Part shown: positions 1-12,400 of the stretch, in pieces
Position numbering within the stretch: the first letter of the stretch is position 1
Layout of the letters: every line of letters starts with the position of its first letter
Notes under the pieces: model-generated
The model's database searches: none
What the model was told of the DNA's origin: nothing
What the model saw: the letters and a program-made list of their open reading frames with translations, nothing else
From: Candidula unifasciata
Taxonomy: Eukaryota > Mollusca > Gastropoda > Stylommatophora > Geomitridae
Reading direction: 5' to 3'
DNA: 64,000 nucleotides
NCBI GenBank assembly: GCA_905116865.2
Contig: CAJHNH020000566.1
Span: 159,501-223,500, forward strand
Program-made: the position numbers and the translations under genes

Positions 1-122
1 GCTGCTGGACGGTCAGCCCCCTGATGCCACTGTCGAAACCAACGCAAGGCACATGGCCCGCAGTTGGGAGCGGGTACCCCGGCATTACAAAGCGTTCGCA
101 TCGACTAAGCGACAGAGCCGAC
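1..122. other. Unresolved sequence, possibly a SINE remnant on the minus strand
   Basis: GC-rich unique sequence. Read on the minus strand it has a tRNA A-box-like stretch (cgcttagtcgatgcg) but no convincing B box. No coding signal is seen. Confidence 0.2.
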
Positions 123-124
123 CA

Positions 125-238
125 TAGACTAGTGACACATGTTAAATTGTCTTATAGATCAGTGACATGTGAAAAATGATCTCATAGACCATTGACACGT
201 GTTGAATTGTCTCATAGACTATGACCCATCTTGATTTG
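125..238. repeat. Short 30-bp tandem repeat, about four copies
   Basis: Four degenerate copies of a unit like tagactagtgacacatgtta plus aattgtctta. It is not part of the longer arrays. Confidence 0.7.
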
Positions 239-299
239 TCTATGTGTGTCCATGTCTGAGAATGCTTTTTAATGTCCAAAAACAAGTGGAAAAAAAAAA

Positions 300-575
300 G
301 GGGGGGGGGGGGGGTAAGCCGAGAGATGTGAACCAGCGTCATTGCACACGGTTATAAACCACCAGTACGGACAGCTGATAAGAAACTGTCTGCCTGTGTC
401 GTCGTTCGCAAGCAACTTCGTAGCTACAGCGACGTTCCTCCATTTTCCCAGAGTGTTAACTCTGGTACCTATTACCTAGAGGCTGATTGAACCCAGGGAA
501 CCCTCAGGTTTCGAACAACGGCCCTGTGCTGCAGCTAGTTACAGCTGGATTTAAAATCGAGTCTCCTAACGCGGC
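300..575 (-). mobile_element. tRNA-derived SINE, family 1, minus-strand copy
   Basis: Read on the minus strand it starts gccgcgttaggagactcg, has a pol III B box (gttcgaaacct), a conserved body (tttcttatcagctgtc, ggtttataaccgtgt) and ends in a poly-C then poly-T tail, seen on the plus strand as a ten-base A run and a fifteen-base G run at 290-314. The body aligns along its length with the plus-strand copy at 40128-40424. The tRNA-like head could drive pol III transcription; the tail differs from that of the other copy. Confidence 0.8.
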
Positions 576-885
576 TTGTCAATGTCTGCAGACATATGCG
601 GTTATGTTTATCAATATCTGAAGCCAAGTCTAAGTATGTTTGTCAATGTCTGCAGTCATACATAATTCAATTTGTGTATGTCTGCACTCATTTCGAAATA
701 TGATTTTCAATGTCCAAGTCAATACTAAGTATGTTTGCCTATGTCTGCAGTCATGTCTGAGTAATTTATGTTTGAGTCTGCAGTCATGACTAAGTATGTT
801 TGTACACGTCTGCTGTCACGACTAAGTATAAAAGTCTATGTCTGCAGTCATGACTGTTTTGGTATAGTCTGCAGACATGATTGAG
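576..885. repeat. About 30-bp minisatellite resembling the exon a splice acceptor (block 1)
   Basis: Degenerate units of the form tgtctgcagtcatgactaag then tatgtttgtc. Each unit carries a CAG preceded by pyrimidine-rich sequence and followed by the start of exon a (TCATGT..AGTATGTTTG). See the matching blocks at 1351-1465 and 1738-1925. Confidence 0.85.
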
Positions 886-1350
886 TCATCATCATTCATC
901 CTGCCAACTGGCGTAGACGCTCATGCATCTCCACAGATCACGATCCCTGGTTGCCTGGAACATCTCTCTTAAAGATATCCAACCCCCCCCCCCCCTGTTT
1001 CCATGCCATTGTTTCAGCCCATCCAGCATCATCTCTCTTTATCTGCCTCTATCAACTTTTCCACTGATCTTTCCAGTTGTCACGATGTTCTCCAATGTCT
1101 CTCTAGTCAGTATGTGGCCAAAGAACAGTGTTTGTCTCTTTCTTATTGTTGCATACAGAGATCTACTTTCATTAGCTTCTTTCATCTTCTTTAATAGTTG
1201 TTAGTTACTCTGGTAGTCCAAGGTATTGATAACATTCGTCTCAGAAACCACACCTCTGTTGCTTCCAAATTTTTCCTAATTAGTTCACTGACATTCCAAG
1301 ATTGGCTGCCATACAACAGAATAGCTTCTATGTAACATTTTAACACTCTC
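886..1350 (-). mobile_element. 5'-truncated LINE 3' end (same family as the LINE at 18.8-26.1 kb)
   Basis: On the minus strand a decayed reading frame gives AILLYGSQSWNVSELIRKN, EVWFLRRMLSIPW and LFFGHILTRETLENIV, the C-terminal part of a non-LTR retrotransposon ORF2 (the [14 protein letters not shown] and GHxxR region). It ends in a (TGA)n tail, seen as tcatcatcattc at 886. The 3' untranslated sequence (ccaactggcgtagacgctcatg) matches that at 18.8 kb. It interrupts the minisatellite and contains a poly-C run near 970-985. Confidence 0.8.
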
Positions 1351-1465
1351 TTTTTGTTTGTATATAACTGCGGTCATGACTAAAAATGTTTGTCCATGTC
1401 TGCGATCATGTCTAGGTATATTTGTCCATGTCTGCACTCATGACTGAGTATGTTTGTCTTTCAAA
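1351..1465. repeat. About 30-bp acceptor-like minisatellite (block 2)
   Basis: Continuation of the 576-885 array after the LINE insertion. Units such as catgtctgcgatcatgtcta are followed by ggtatatttgtc. About 270 bases of unique, non-coding sequence follow. Confidence 0.75.
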
Positions 1466-1737
1466 GCAATGTTTCCCCGTTGTAAATTTGAACAGACACA
1501 TACAAAAGTTTGCACAATTTATTGCCTGGCAAATTTCGCTGTATCTCGTCAGGTGCACACCACAGTAAAAATTACATAGATGAAGCAAATAAGTGAATCC
1601 TTTATAACTGACGTACAATTTCAACAATGATCAAACATGACTGCCTATTTTTACCAGAGCAGCCTTAAAGACAGACCCATCTCTTTCTGAATACAGATTT
1701 CCGGGCGCAGGTGACGAATCGCTGAACCTTCGAGTGT

Positions 1738-1925
1738 TTATTTATGATTAAATATGTTTGTTTTTGCCTGCAGTCATGACTAAGTATGTTTTTACATGTG
1801 TGTAGTCATTATAAATTATGTTTGTGTATGTCTTCAGTCATGACTAGGTATGTTTGTGCATGTCTGCAGTCATGTCTAAGTATGTTTGTCTATTTACGCA
1901 GTCATGTTTGAGTATGTTTGAAGAC
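1738..1925. repeat. About 30-bp acceptor-like minisatellite (block 3) merging into exon a
   Basis: Units tctgcagtcatgtctaagta then tgtttgtc run without break into the true acceptor and the first 20 bases of exon a at 1902. The last copies differ from the exon start by only one to three bases. Confidence 0.85.
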
Positions 1926-1972
1926 CTTGGCTTCACAAGCAGGTGGAGAATCAAAATAGAAACACTGGTCAG
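1902..1972 (+). CDS. PDE2A: PDE2-like exon a (start of catalytic domain)
   Basis: The 71-base exon reads [11 protein letters not shown] and then RIKIETLV, a match to the first helices of the PDE2 catalytic domain. The acceptor is tatttacgcag at 1891-1901 and the donor gtgagt starts at 1973. It ends in phase 2: its last two bases AG join G at 8877 to make Arg. Its first 20 bases have the same sequence pattern as the minisatellite unit that fills the upstream intron, so the array runs directly into the exon. Only exon joining makes it visible, since by itself it is too short for a gene call. Confidence 0.82.
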
Positions 1973-4900
1973 GTGAGTTATTGAATTCTCTTCTTTCTTT
2001 CTGTGATGTGGTAAGTCAATCAGTCGTTCAATTGTTGCTTTCTGAAATCAGGGGAGCTATTATTTGTGTTCATCTGTTTATCTCTGAGATAAACAGTCAT
2101 TGCTTGTGAGTCATTTTTTGTGTTTACCTATTGCTTTCTGCGATCTGGTGAGTCAATATTTGTGGCCACTTGTTTATGTCCGAGATCTTGTGAGTCATTA
2201 TTTGTGTTCATCTGTTTCTCTCTGTGATTTTGTGAGTCTTTTTGTTCACTTGTTTCTCTTTAAGATCTCATGAGTTTTTGATTTCACTTGTTTCTCTCTC
2301 AGATCTCGTGAGTCATTGTTTTCACTTGTCTCTCTCTGCGATCTCGTGATTTATTGTGTTCATTTGTTTCTTTCTGGTGAGTCATTTTTTTTTACTAATT
2401 GCTATCTGAGATCTGATGAGTTATTATTTGTGTTTACATGTTGCCATCTGAGATCTGATGAGTTATTTTGTGTGTTTACATGTTGCTATCTGAGATCTGA
2501 TGAGTTATTTTGTGTGTTTACATGTTGCTATCTGAGATCTGATGAGTTATTTTTTGTGTTTCCATGTTGCTATTTGAGATCTGATGAGTTATTTTGTGTG
2601 TTTACATGTTGCTATCTGAGATCTGATGAGTTATTTTTTGTGTTTACATGTTGCTATCTGGTATTTGGTGAGTTACTGTTTTGTTTACTTGTTTCTCTCT
2701 GATATCTGGTGACCTTTTTTATGCGTTCACTTGTTTTCTTTGCGTTTTTGTGAGTTATTATGTTCACTTCTTTCTTTCTGAGAGCTGGTGAGATTGTGTT
2801 CACTTGTGACTATCTGAGATCTTGTCATTCACTTGATGCTAACTGAAATCTGAGTTGTTTCTTAAACTATAATTACATTTTAATCATAAGTATGTCAACA
2901 ATTGTTTCTAACTGTAGCATAACTAGTAGGATTATTCAAAAAAATTCGTAGTAATCCCTCCATTCTAAAAACCCCGTTAAACTCTTGACTCTTCACAGAC
3001 ACCATTAATCCCTCCCTACTTCGTCCAGCCTACTAATCCCTCAGTACTTTTACAGACCACAGTAATCCCACCATTTTCACACCACTTTAGAGAAACGTTT
3101 TCAGGCCCACGTAATCCCTCTATACTTCCCAGACTTCAGTTATTCCACCATTCTCACACCACATTAAAGGAACGTTCTCAGGCCCCAGTAATCCCTCCAT
3201 ACTTCGCAGCCATCAGTTATTCCACCATTCTCACACCACATTAAAGGAACGTTCTCAGGCCCCACTAATCCATCTATACTTCACAGACCAGTGATTCCAT
3301 CATTCTCACACCACATTAAAGGAACGTCTTCAGACCCTTGTAATCCGTCCATACTTCACAGACTCCAGTTATCCTACCATTCTCAGACCCCTGTAAACCA
3401 ACATTCTTAAACACCTGTAATCCCTTTATTCTCAGACTCCAGTAATACCTCTATTCTCAGACCCGCGTAATCCTTCAATTCTCAGACCCTTCATTTTTAA
3501 TAGATTCCAGTAATTCAGCCATTCTCATACCAAGTAACCCCTCCATATTTTACAGACACCAAAACCATGCCATACTTGACAGATTCCAGAAATAATTTCA
3601 TGATTCACAGACCACAGTATTCTCACTATTCTCAGACCCTAGTAATTCATCCTTACTTTGTAAACCCCAGTAATTCCTTCGTTCTTCACCGACCCTAGTA
3701 ATCCCACAATTCTCAGACCACAGTAATCGCACCATACTTTTCAGACCCCAGTAATCCGACAATCTCAGACCCCAGTAATATAACCATTCTCAGACGCCCA
3801 GTCAACACTCGATACTTCATGTAGCAGGGAGACGTCATCGACTGCGTGTTAGTTGGGTGGGCTGAGAATCAACAAGGCTTAGAAACTTTGACACCCCCTT
3901 TCTAGAACTTTCACGTGTTTATTAGCAAAGAAATGTTTTGCGAATTATTAATCTATAAAAAGTATATGTGATAATGGATATGCCCTTTCAAAGAGAACGC
4001 AGTTGTATTCGCTTTCTGGAAGACCCCCAGAAGGCCAACTATCAGTTTGATTGGTGAGGTTTTTTTTTTTAGTGCATAGTTATCTGATGCACCAGAGGTG
4101 TTATAGAAAATTCCATGTTAGAACGCACTTAGTAAATAAGTTTTGGCATACAAGAATCTTCCAGAAGCATTAATTAGCAGAAAAACTCATACCACGCATT
4201 CCAACAGCTCAGTATAAATTGTTGGTAAGAAACCACTCAAGCATTCTTCAGTCTATGGGACTTAGAAGAAAAGGGATTAGTCACTTCGACCCTTGCAGAC
4301 TAGTGCCTTCAGTTGTGAACATGCCAGCTCAACATTAGAAGAAGTAGAACCAGTCACATAGAGCTTCAAAGACAGTCACCAAAGAGCAGATTTCGAACGA
4401 AACAACGAACTACAGAGACAACAGACAAAATACATAGATCCATGGTCAGCATTGACATATTAGATAGAAACATTACTAAGATGTTAGAGTAGACTATCAA
4501 CCCATTAGTACCAGACAGCACTAGAAGCCAGAATGCAGTTACAGTCACTTCAACCAGTTAACAAAAGTAACCAGACATAAAGAACACAGCGCGACCTCAA
4601 GAGTATGTAACTATAGAGCTAAAACAGCGGCCTATCAAAATACTAAGGTATCAAAATAAAGAAAATACAGAAAATAATAGTTGTTTCAATACATTTTTTT
4701 TATACAAGCATCAGAATGACTTTAGAAGCATGTAGCAAGCACGAGAGACTATCATCATCACCATTATCGACACGAACATCTTTCTACTCGTAGAAATTCT
4801 TTAACTGACTTGTGGCAAACTAACGTCGAACCTGGGTGTGACATTAACATATACAAAGAAGAGAGCTGTGGTATATTCACAGACCCCAGTAATTCATCCA

Positions 4901-7900
4901 TTAGCAGACCCTAGTACTTCCCAGACCCTAGTAAATCCACTGCCACTAAAAGTCTCAGACTCCAGTAATCTCACCAAACTTCCCAGATCCCAGTAATCTC
5001 ACCACACTTCACAGACCCTAGTAATCCCGCCATGATTCACAGACCCGTATAGTCGCACCATTCTTAGATAACATTTATCTCACCATACTTCTCAGACACC
5101 AGAAATTCAAGAATTCTTAGACCCCTAGTAATTCCACTATTTTCAGACCCCAGTAATATCTCTATTTTCAGACCCAGTAATCTTAATAGGCTTCACAGAC
5201 CCCAGTAATATCTCTATTTTCAGACCCAGTAATCTTAATAAGCTTCACAGACCCCAGTAATATCTCTATTTTCAGACCCAGTAATCTTAATAGGCTTCTC
5301 AGACCCCAGTAATAACACCATTTTCAGACCCCAGTAAACCTTCCCCAATTCACGGAGCCCATTAATAGCACCATTCTTAGACCCACGTAACCCATACGCC
5401 TCCCATTTTCAGACCCCAGTAATTCTTTCATACTTCACAGCACCTATTCATCCTACCATTTTCAGATCCTAGGAATCCAGATACTTCTCAGACCCCAGTA
5501 ATCCCTCAATTCTCAAACCCCAATAATCCTTTTATACTTCACAGCACCCAATCATCCTACCATTTTCAGATCCCAGTAATCCCGCATACTTCTCAGCCCC
5601 CAGTAATCCCTCAGTTCTCAGACCCTAGTAATCCCATCAATTTCAGATCGCAGTAATCCTAATATTCCAAGATACCAGTAATATCACCATTCTCAGACAC
5701 CAGTAATCCTAATGTATTTCATAGACCCCAGTGATCCCACTTTTTTAGACCCCAGTAATCCCCTTTTTTTAGACCCCAATCATCCTACTATTTACTCACC
5801 TCAGTAATCGCGCCATTCACAGACCCCAGTAATTCCACCATTCTCAGAACACTGTAATCTGACCATTTTTCTCAGGTCCAAGAATCTCACCATGTTTCTT
5901 AGACGCAAGTAATCCTTCCATTCTCAGACTCTAGTAATCCCACCATGTTTATCGCATCACAGCAATCCCACCATTCCTAGATCCCAGTAATTTTATAATT
6001 ACTTCATAGACCTAGCGGCGTCGGTGGCTAAGGCGTTGCGAGTCTGACTCGTAATCCAACGTTCAGCGATCGAAACCCACTGCGGGCTGCGTAGATTTTT
6101 ATAGTTGTATGGGACGTCGCAAGTCGACCCAGCCTCAAATGGGTACCAGAATGGCTGTCCTGGGGAAGTAAAGACGGCCGGCCAAATGCTGATCATATTA
6201 CCCACCTAGTGCCGATTGGTCTGTAAAAATATGGGTGCTCTTCCCATATGCCCGATGCGCCTAACGGCGTGTAAAGGGATCTTTACTTTACTCTACTCAC
6301 TCTTAGACCTGAGTAATCCCAACATGCTTCTTAGACTCAAGTAATCCTAACATGCTTCTTAGACTCTAGTAATCCTAACATGCTTCTTAGACTCTAGTAA
6401 TCCTAACATGCTTCTTAGACTCTAGTAATCCTAACATGCTTCTTAGACTCTAGTAATCCCAACATGCTTTTTAGACTCTAGTAATCCCAACATGCTTCTT
6501 AGACTCTAGTAATCCTAACATGCTTCTTAGACTCTAGTAATCCTAACATGCTTCTTAGACTCTAGTAATCCCAACATGCTTCTTAGACTCTAGTAATCCC
6601 AACATGCTTCTTAGACTCTAGTAATCCCAACATGCTTCTTAGACTCTAGTAATCCCAACATGCTTCTTAGACCTGGGTAATCCCAACATTCTTTTTAGAC
6701 TCAAGTAATCCCAACATGCTTCTTAGACTCTAGTAATCCCAACATGCTTTTTTGACTCTAGTAATCCCAACATGCTTCTTAGACTCAAGTAATCCCAACA
6801 TGCTTTTTAGACTCTAGTAATCCTAACATGCTTCTTAGATTCTAGAAATCCCAACATGCTTCTTAGACTCAAGTAATCCCAACATGCTTTTTAGACTCTA
6901 GTAATCCCAACATGCTTCTTAGACTCTAGTAATCCCAACATGCTTCTTAGACTCTAGTAATCCCAACATGCTTCTTAGATTCAAGTAATCCCAACATGCT
7001 TTTTAGACTCAAGTAATCCCAACATGCTTCTTAGACTCTAGTAATCCCAACATGCTTCTTAGACTCTAGTAATCCCACCATTCTAAGATGTCAGTAATCT
7101 CATCATTCTTCTCAGAGCCAAGTATTCTCTCAGTACTACTTAGATCACAGTAATCCTATGATACCTCCAGACCCCAGTAATCCCCCTATGCGTTTCAGAC
7201 CTAAGAAATCCCACTATTCCCAGATCCCAGTAATATAATCATTCCCAGACCCCATTATTTACATCATATTTCTCAGACGCAAGTAATTATACCATGCTTT
7301 GCAGACCCCAGTTGTCCCACTTTCATAGTAATCTCACCATTTTCAGACCCCAGGAATTCCGCTATCCTCACATACCAGTAATCACACCATGCTTCTCAGA
7401 CCCCATTAATCCAATCATTCTCAGACCCCATTAATCCAATCATTCTCAGACCCTAGTAATCCCATCAAACTTCTCAGACCCCAGTAATTCCACCATTCCC
7501 AGATTCAAAGACAAATGCAAAGGTAGGATCGGCCTGTCCCAACCGGCATTAAATACACTGATAATGATAAGCTAGTGACAAAATACATTCTCACAACCCA
7601 GTAATCTCACCATTCTCAGACACCAGTAATCCCACAAATCTGAGACCCCAGTGATCCCACCATTCTTAGACTCCCCAAAATCTCACCTTTCCCATACCCC
7701 CAAAATCTCACCTTTCCAAAATTCCAGTAATCCCACCTATCTAACACCCAAGTAATCTGTCTATTTACATGCCACAGTATTCCCATCATTAACAGACCCC
7801 AGTAATACCATTATTCTCAGACTCCAATAATCCCATTATTCTTATACCCACGTAATCCCACCATACTCAGACCACATGAATCTCACCAAATTACTCACCT

Positions 7901-9352
7901 CCCAGTATTCTTATCAAATTTTTCTGACGCCAGTAATCTAATCCAACTTTTTAGACCCAGGTTATCTCATCATTTACAGACCGCAGCTATCCCACCCTTT
8001 TTCCCAGACCCAAGTAATTCTATTTGTCTCTGAATCTGGGAATGCTGGAATTACTGGGGTCTCAGAAGCTTGGGGGGACTGCTTAGGTCTGAGAAGCATG
8101 GTGGGATTACTAGGGTCTGAGAATGGTTGAATTACTGGGGTCTGGGATTGGTGGAATTACTGCTGTCTGAGAAGTTTGAAGGGATTACTAGGGTCTGAGA
8201 ATGGTGGGTTTACTAGGGACTGAGAATGGTTTTATTCATGGGGTCTGAGAAGCATGGTGTGATTACTGGTATGTGAGGAGAGCGGGATTACTAGAGTCTG
8301 AGAATGGTGAGATTACTATAAAAAGTGGGACAACTGGGGTCTGCGAAGCATTGTATGATTATTGGCGTCTGAGAAGTATGATAGAATTATTGGAGTCTGG
8401 GAATGTTTATATTACTTGGATCTGGGATTAGTAGGATTTCTTAAGTCTGAAACCCCAGTAATTCCACCAAACTTCTCAGATCCCAGTAATTCCACCAAAC
8501 TTCTTGGATTCCATTAATTCAACCTTGCTTTTCAGACCCCAGTTATCCCACGATACTTCTGTCATACATCTGCAAATATTCATTGCTTAACTCTTTTTGT
8601 GTCAAGCAGATAATTTTACTCTTGTTTGTTGTTATTAAAGTAATCAACTTCGTTATATTCATGTGCTGTAGGGATTATATCAACAACTGGTCTCGAGTTG
8701 GGTAGTGTAACAATGGAAGAGAGAATGTAGAAACTAAGTGTTTGCAACAACATTGAGTGGAGGAGTGTAAGAATGGAATGGAGGTAGAGGCAAGTACATG
8801 ATGCTGACAACAACTAATAAGTGATCGTGCTATTTTGCGTTGTATGAGTTCACTCTGGCTACATTGTTCGTGCCAGGTTTCTGTTGATGGTGAAGAAAGG
8901 CTATCGCAACCCACCATACCACAACTGGATGCATGCTTTTTCCGTGACTCACTTTTGTTATCTGCTGATCAAGAATCTGCACCTGCACAATTATTTAGAG
9001 TGAGTAGGCTGGCTAACGTGTCTGATTTGTCTAGCCTGTCTGATTTTACTAACCTGTCGGATCTGTGCAACCTGTCTGCTCTGGCTAACCTGTCTGATCT
9101 GTGTAACCTGTCTGATCTGGGCTAATCTAACTGATCTGTGTAACCTGTCTGATCTGGGCTAATCTAACTGATCTGTGTAACCTGTCTGATGTGTGCAACC
9201 TGTCTGAACTGTGCAATATGTCTGATCTGTGTAACCTGTCTAATCTGTGTAACCTGTCTGAACTGTGTAACCTGTCTGAACTGTGCTACTACTACTACTA
9301 CTATTACTACTACTACTACTACTATTACTACTACTACTACTACTACTACTAT

Positions 9353-9387
<35 letters not shown>

Positions 9388-9409
9388 TTATTACTACTAC
9401 TACTACTAT

Positions 9410-9497
<88 letters not shown>

Positions 9498-12400
9498 ACT
9501 ACCACTATTACTAATACTACTACTACTACATATGCACCTTGTCATAGATTAACTGGACAGTTTTTAATCATTCATTTATTTGTCGAACACAGATTAGAGT
9601 GATACTTGATGAAGTTACTTGTTGTCTGGTTGGCATATTTCAGAGACATCGAATTGCTGGCTTTATTTGTTTCCTGTTTGTGTCATGACATCGATCACCG
9701 AGGTACCACTAACTCCTTCCAAGTGCAGTCGGTAAGCTTGTGAAAGTACATCGTGTGGCATTGTCTTAACCATCTCTGTAGCCATCTCTGGTCACTTCAC
9801 TTGCAGAGCCGGATTAACATTAAACACGTGCTTAGGGCATAAGAAAGGGAGGCGACAACACATAAATTGTTATTAATCTTAGAGCTGTACGTTTGTTTTT
9901 CTCAGCTAACGTATAATATATCACTTTATTTTTCTTCCATCTCGTTGTAAGTTTTGTTTAATTTACTTACTTACTTACTTACTTACTTAGTTGCTCCTCT
10001 TCTACCTTAGGGTGTAGAGGTTTGCCAGAGAGATCGCCAGACGTCTCTATCAGCAGCTTTCTTTCCTGCTTTGTTTCATGTAAATCCTATGTCAGTTAGG
10101 ACTGTGGGATGTTGTCTTCCCAGCACACCCTGGGCCGCCCTGGTGGTCTTGTTCCCTGGTTCTTGGCCTCCCATGCCTGCCATTATGGCCGATTTTCTTC
10201 CATTCTGCATATATGTCCAAACCACTTTGACTGATCTACTCTGGTTTTAGGGACTACGTATCAAGATCTTGACGTATTGTCTGACTGCGGACCTTGTATC
10301 TTCTTGTCGGTTGGGTCATCTTTTTCAGATATCTCATTTCTGAGGCATGAAGCTGGCTTCTGTGAGCTGTTGTCATTGCCCATGACTCACACCCATAGGT
10401 CAGGACTGGTACATAGGTAGAGCGGTAAACAGCAATTTTCGTCCTCTTGCCAATTTCTCTTTTACTAAGAAACCCTTGGTTTATGGCCTGGAAGAGTCTC
10501 CCAGAAGCAGCTTTTCTTGTAGCCAGCTCGGTCTTAATACCTCCATTTCGGTCTAATACAACTCCAAGGTATTTGAACTGGTTAACCTGCTCCAATACAT
10601 ACTGTCCCATCATGATCTGGTGTTTCTTCTCCTCTCTTGAGATCACCATAGTTTTAGTTTTGGAAATACTATAGATCATCCCTCTCTTCTCAAGGTCTTC
10701 CATCCAGACAAGTAAGTTGGACTGAAGGTGTTCCTCTGATTCAGCTATCAGGGCCACATCGTCTGTAAATGTCAGCTCTGATAAACAGATTGGTCTCATC
10801 TTCCAGTACCCTACAGAGTACTTTTTTGTCTTCTCCTTACAGGTCTTCATGACATCATCCATCATAAGAATAAAGAGGTAAGGTGAGAGAATATCACCTT
10901 GTCTAACAACGCTAATGGTCTTAAATTCTTCTGACTTTTGGTCTGCTGTTCTTCCATAATTTCTGCAGCTTTTATAGAAACTCTGTATTGCACTCTCAGG
11001 GTGCTGGGATGTTTTACCCTGCCAAGCAGTCCCAGAGCTTGTTCCAGGGCACTCTTTCTCCATCCTAATGTTTTTGTTTAATTTAGATTACCTTAAACAA
11101 AATTATTTGTGTGGTTATTATCTTTCTTTCAGTTGAGGGAAGGGGGGAGAGGTGGTGTTTACACGAAAATCGTTTAAGTGGTTACAGCCTCAACAGGTCC
11201 TAAAACTGACCTTGATCAAATCTTTTCCTACCAAGGCTAGTCATCCCCTTGTGGGATGCAATTTTTCCTTATTTTAAAGCCCCACCCTGGCTCTTGCCAG
11301 GGGCCGCAATATAGCCCGGCCATAAATATAGCCCAATGGCTGAACGCGGTTTCCGGGACCTCTCCACGGGTGATCCGCATCAACATGGTGGCATTTTGTG
11401 TTATCGGTTGTTTATAGCTTTATGTAATGTCCTTGGGTAAAATGGACTACTACCACTACTACCTTGATCAAATACCGTTTATATTATACAAGTGCACAAT
11501 ACAAACTGTACGTTTTTGTTGCGGTAATGTCAGGTAACATTACATATGTTATAGTCATGTCAGGTAACTTTATACATGTTATGGTCATGTCAGGGGTAAC
11601 ATTATATATGTTATAGTCATGTCAGGTAACTTTGTGAATGATATCGTCATGGCAGGTAACATTATATATGTTATAGTCATGTCAGGTAACTTTGTGAATG
11701 GTATCGTCATGCCAGGTAACATTAAATATGTTATAGTCATGTCAGGTAACTTTGTAAACGGTATGGTTAGGTAACATTATATATTTTGTGGTCATGTCAG
11801 GTAACATTATATATTTTGTGGTCATGTCAGGTAACATTGTACATTTTGTGGTCATGTCAGGTAACATTGTACATTTTGTGGTCATGTCAGGTAACATTGT
11901 ACATTTTGTGGTCATGTCAGGTAACATTGTACATTCTGTGGTCATGTCAGGTAACATTATATATTTTGTGGTCATGTCAGGTAACATTATATATGTTATA
12001 GTCATGTCAGGTAACATTATATATGTTATAGTCATGGCAGGTAACATTATATATGTTATAGTCATGCCATGTAACATTATATATGTTATAGTCATGTCAG
12101 GTAACATTATATATGTTATAGTTATGTCAGGTAACATTATATATGTTTTAGTCATGTCAGGTAACTTTGTGAATGGTATCGTCATGCCAGGTAACATTAT
12201 ATATGTTATAGTCATGTCAGTTAACATTATATATGTTATAGTCATGTCAGGTAACATTATATATGTTATAGTCATGTCAGGTAACTTTGTGAATGGTATC
12301 GTCATGCCAGGTAACATTATATATGTTATAGTCATGTCAGGTAACTTTGTGAATGGTATCGTCATGCCAGGTAACATTATATATGTTATAGTCATGTCAG

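Noticed and set aside
6014..6080. Functional tRNA gene
   Set aside because: The A and B boxes are present but stems do not pair well and a 200-base body follows; it is a SINE head.
9164..9602. Poly-Leu, poly-Thr, poly-Ser and poly-Tyr frames
   Set aside because: Products of the CTA/CTG microsatellite in different frames.
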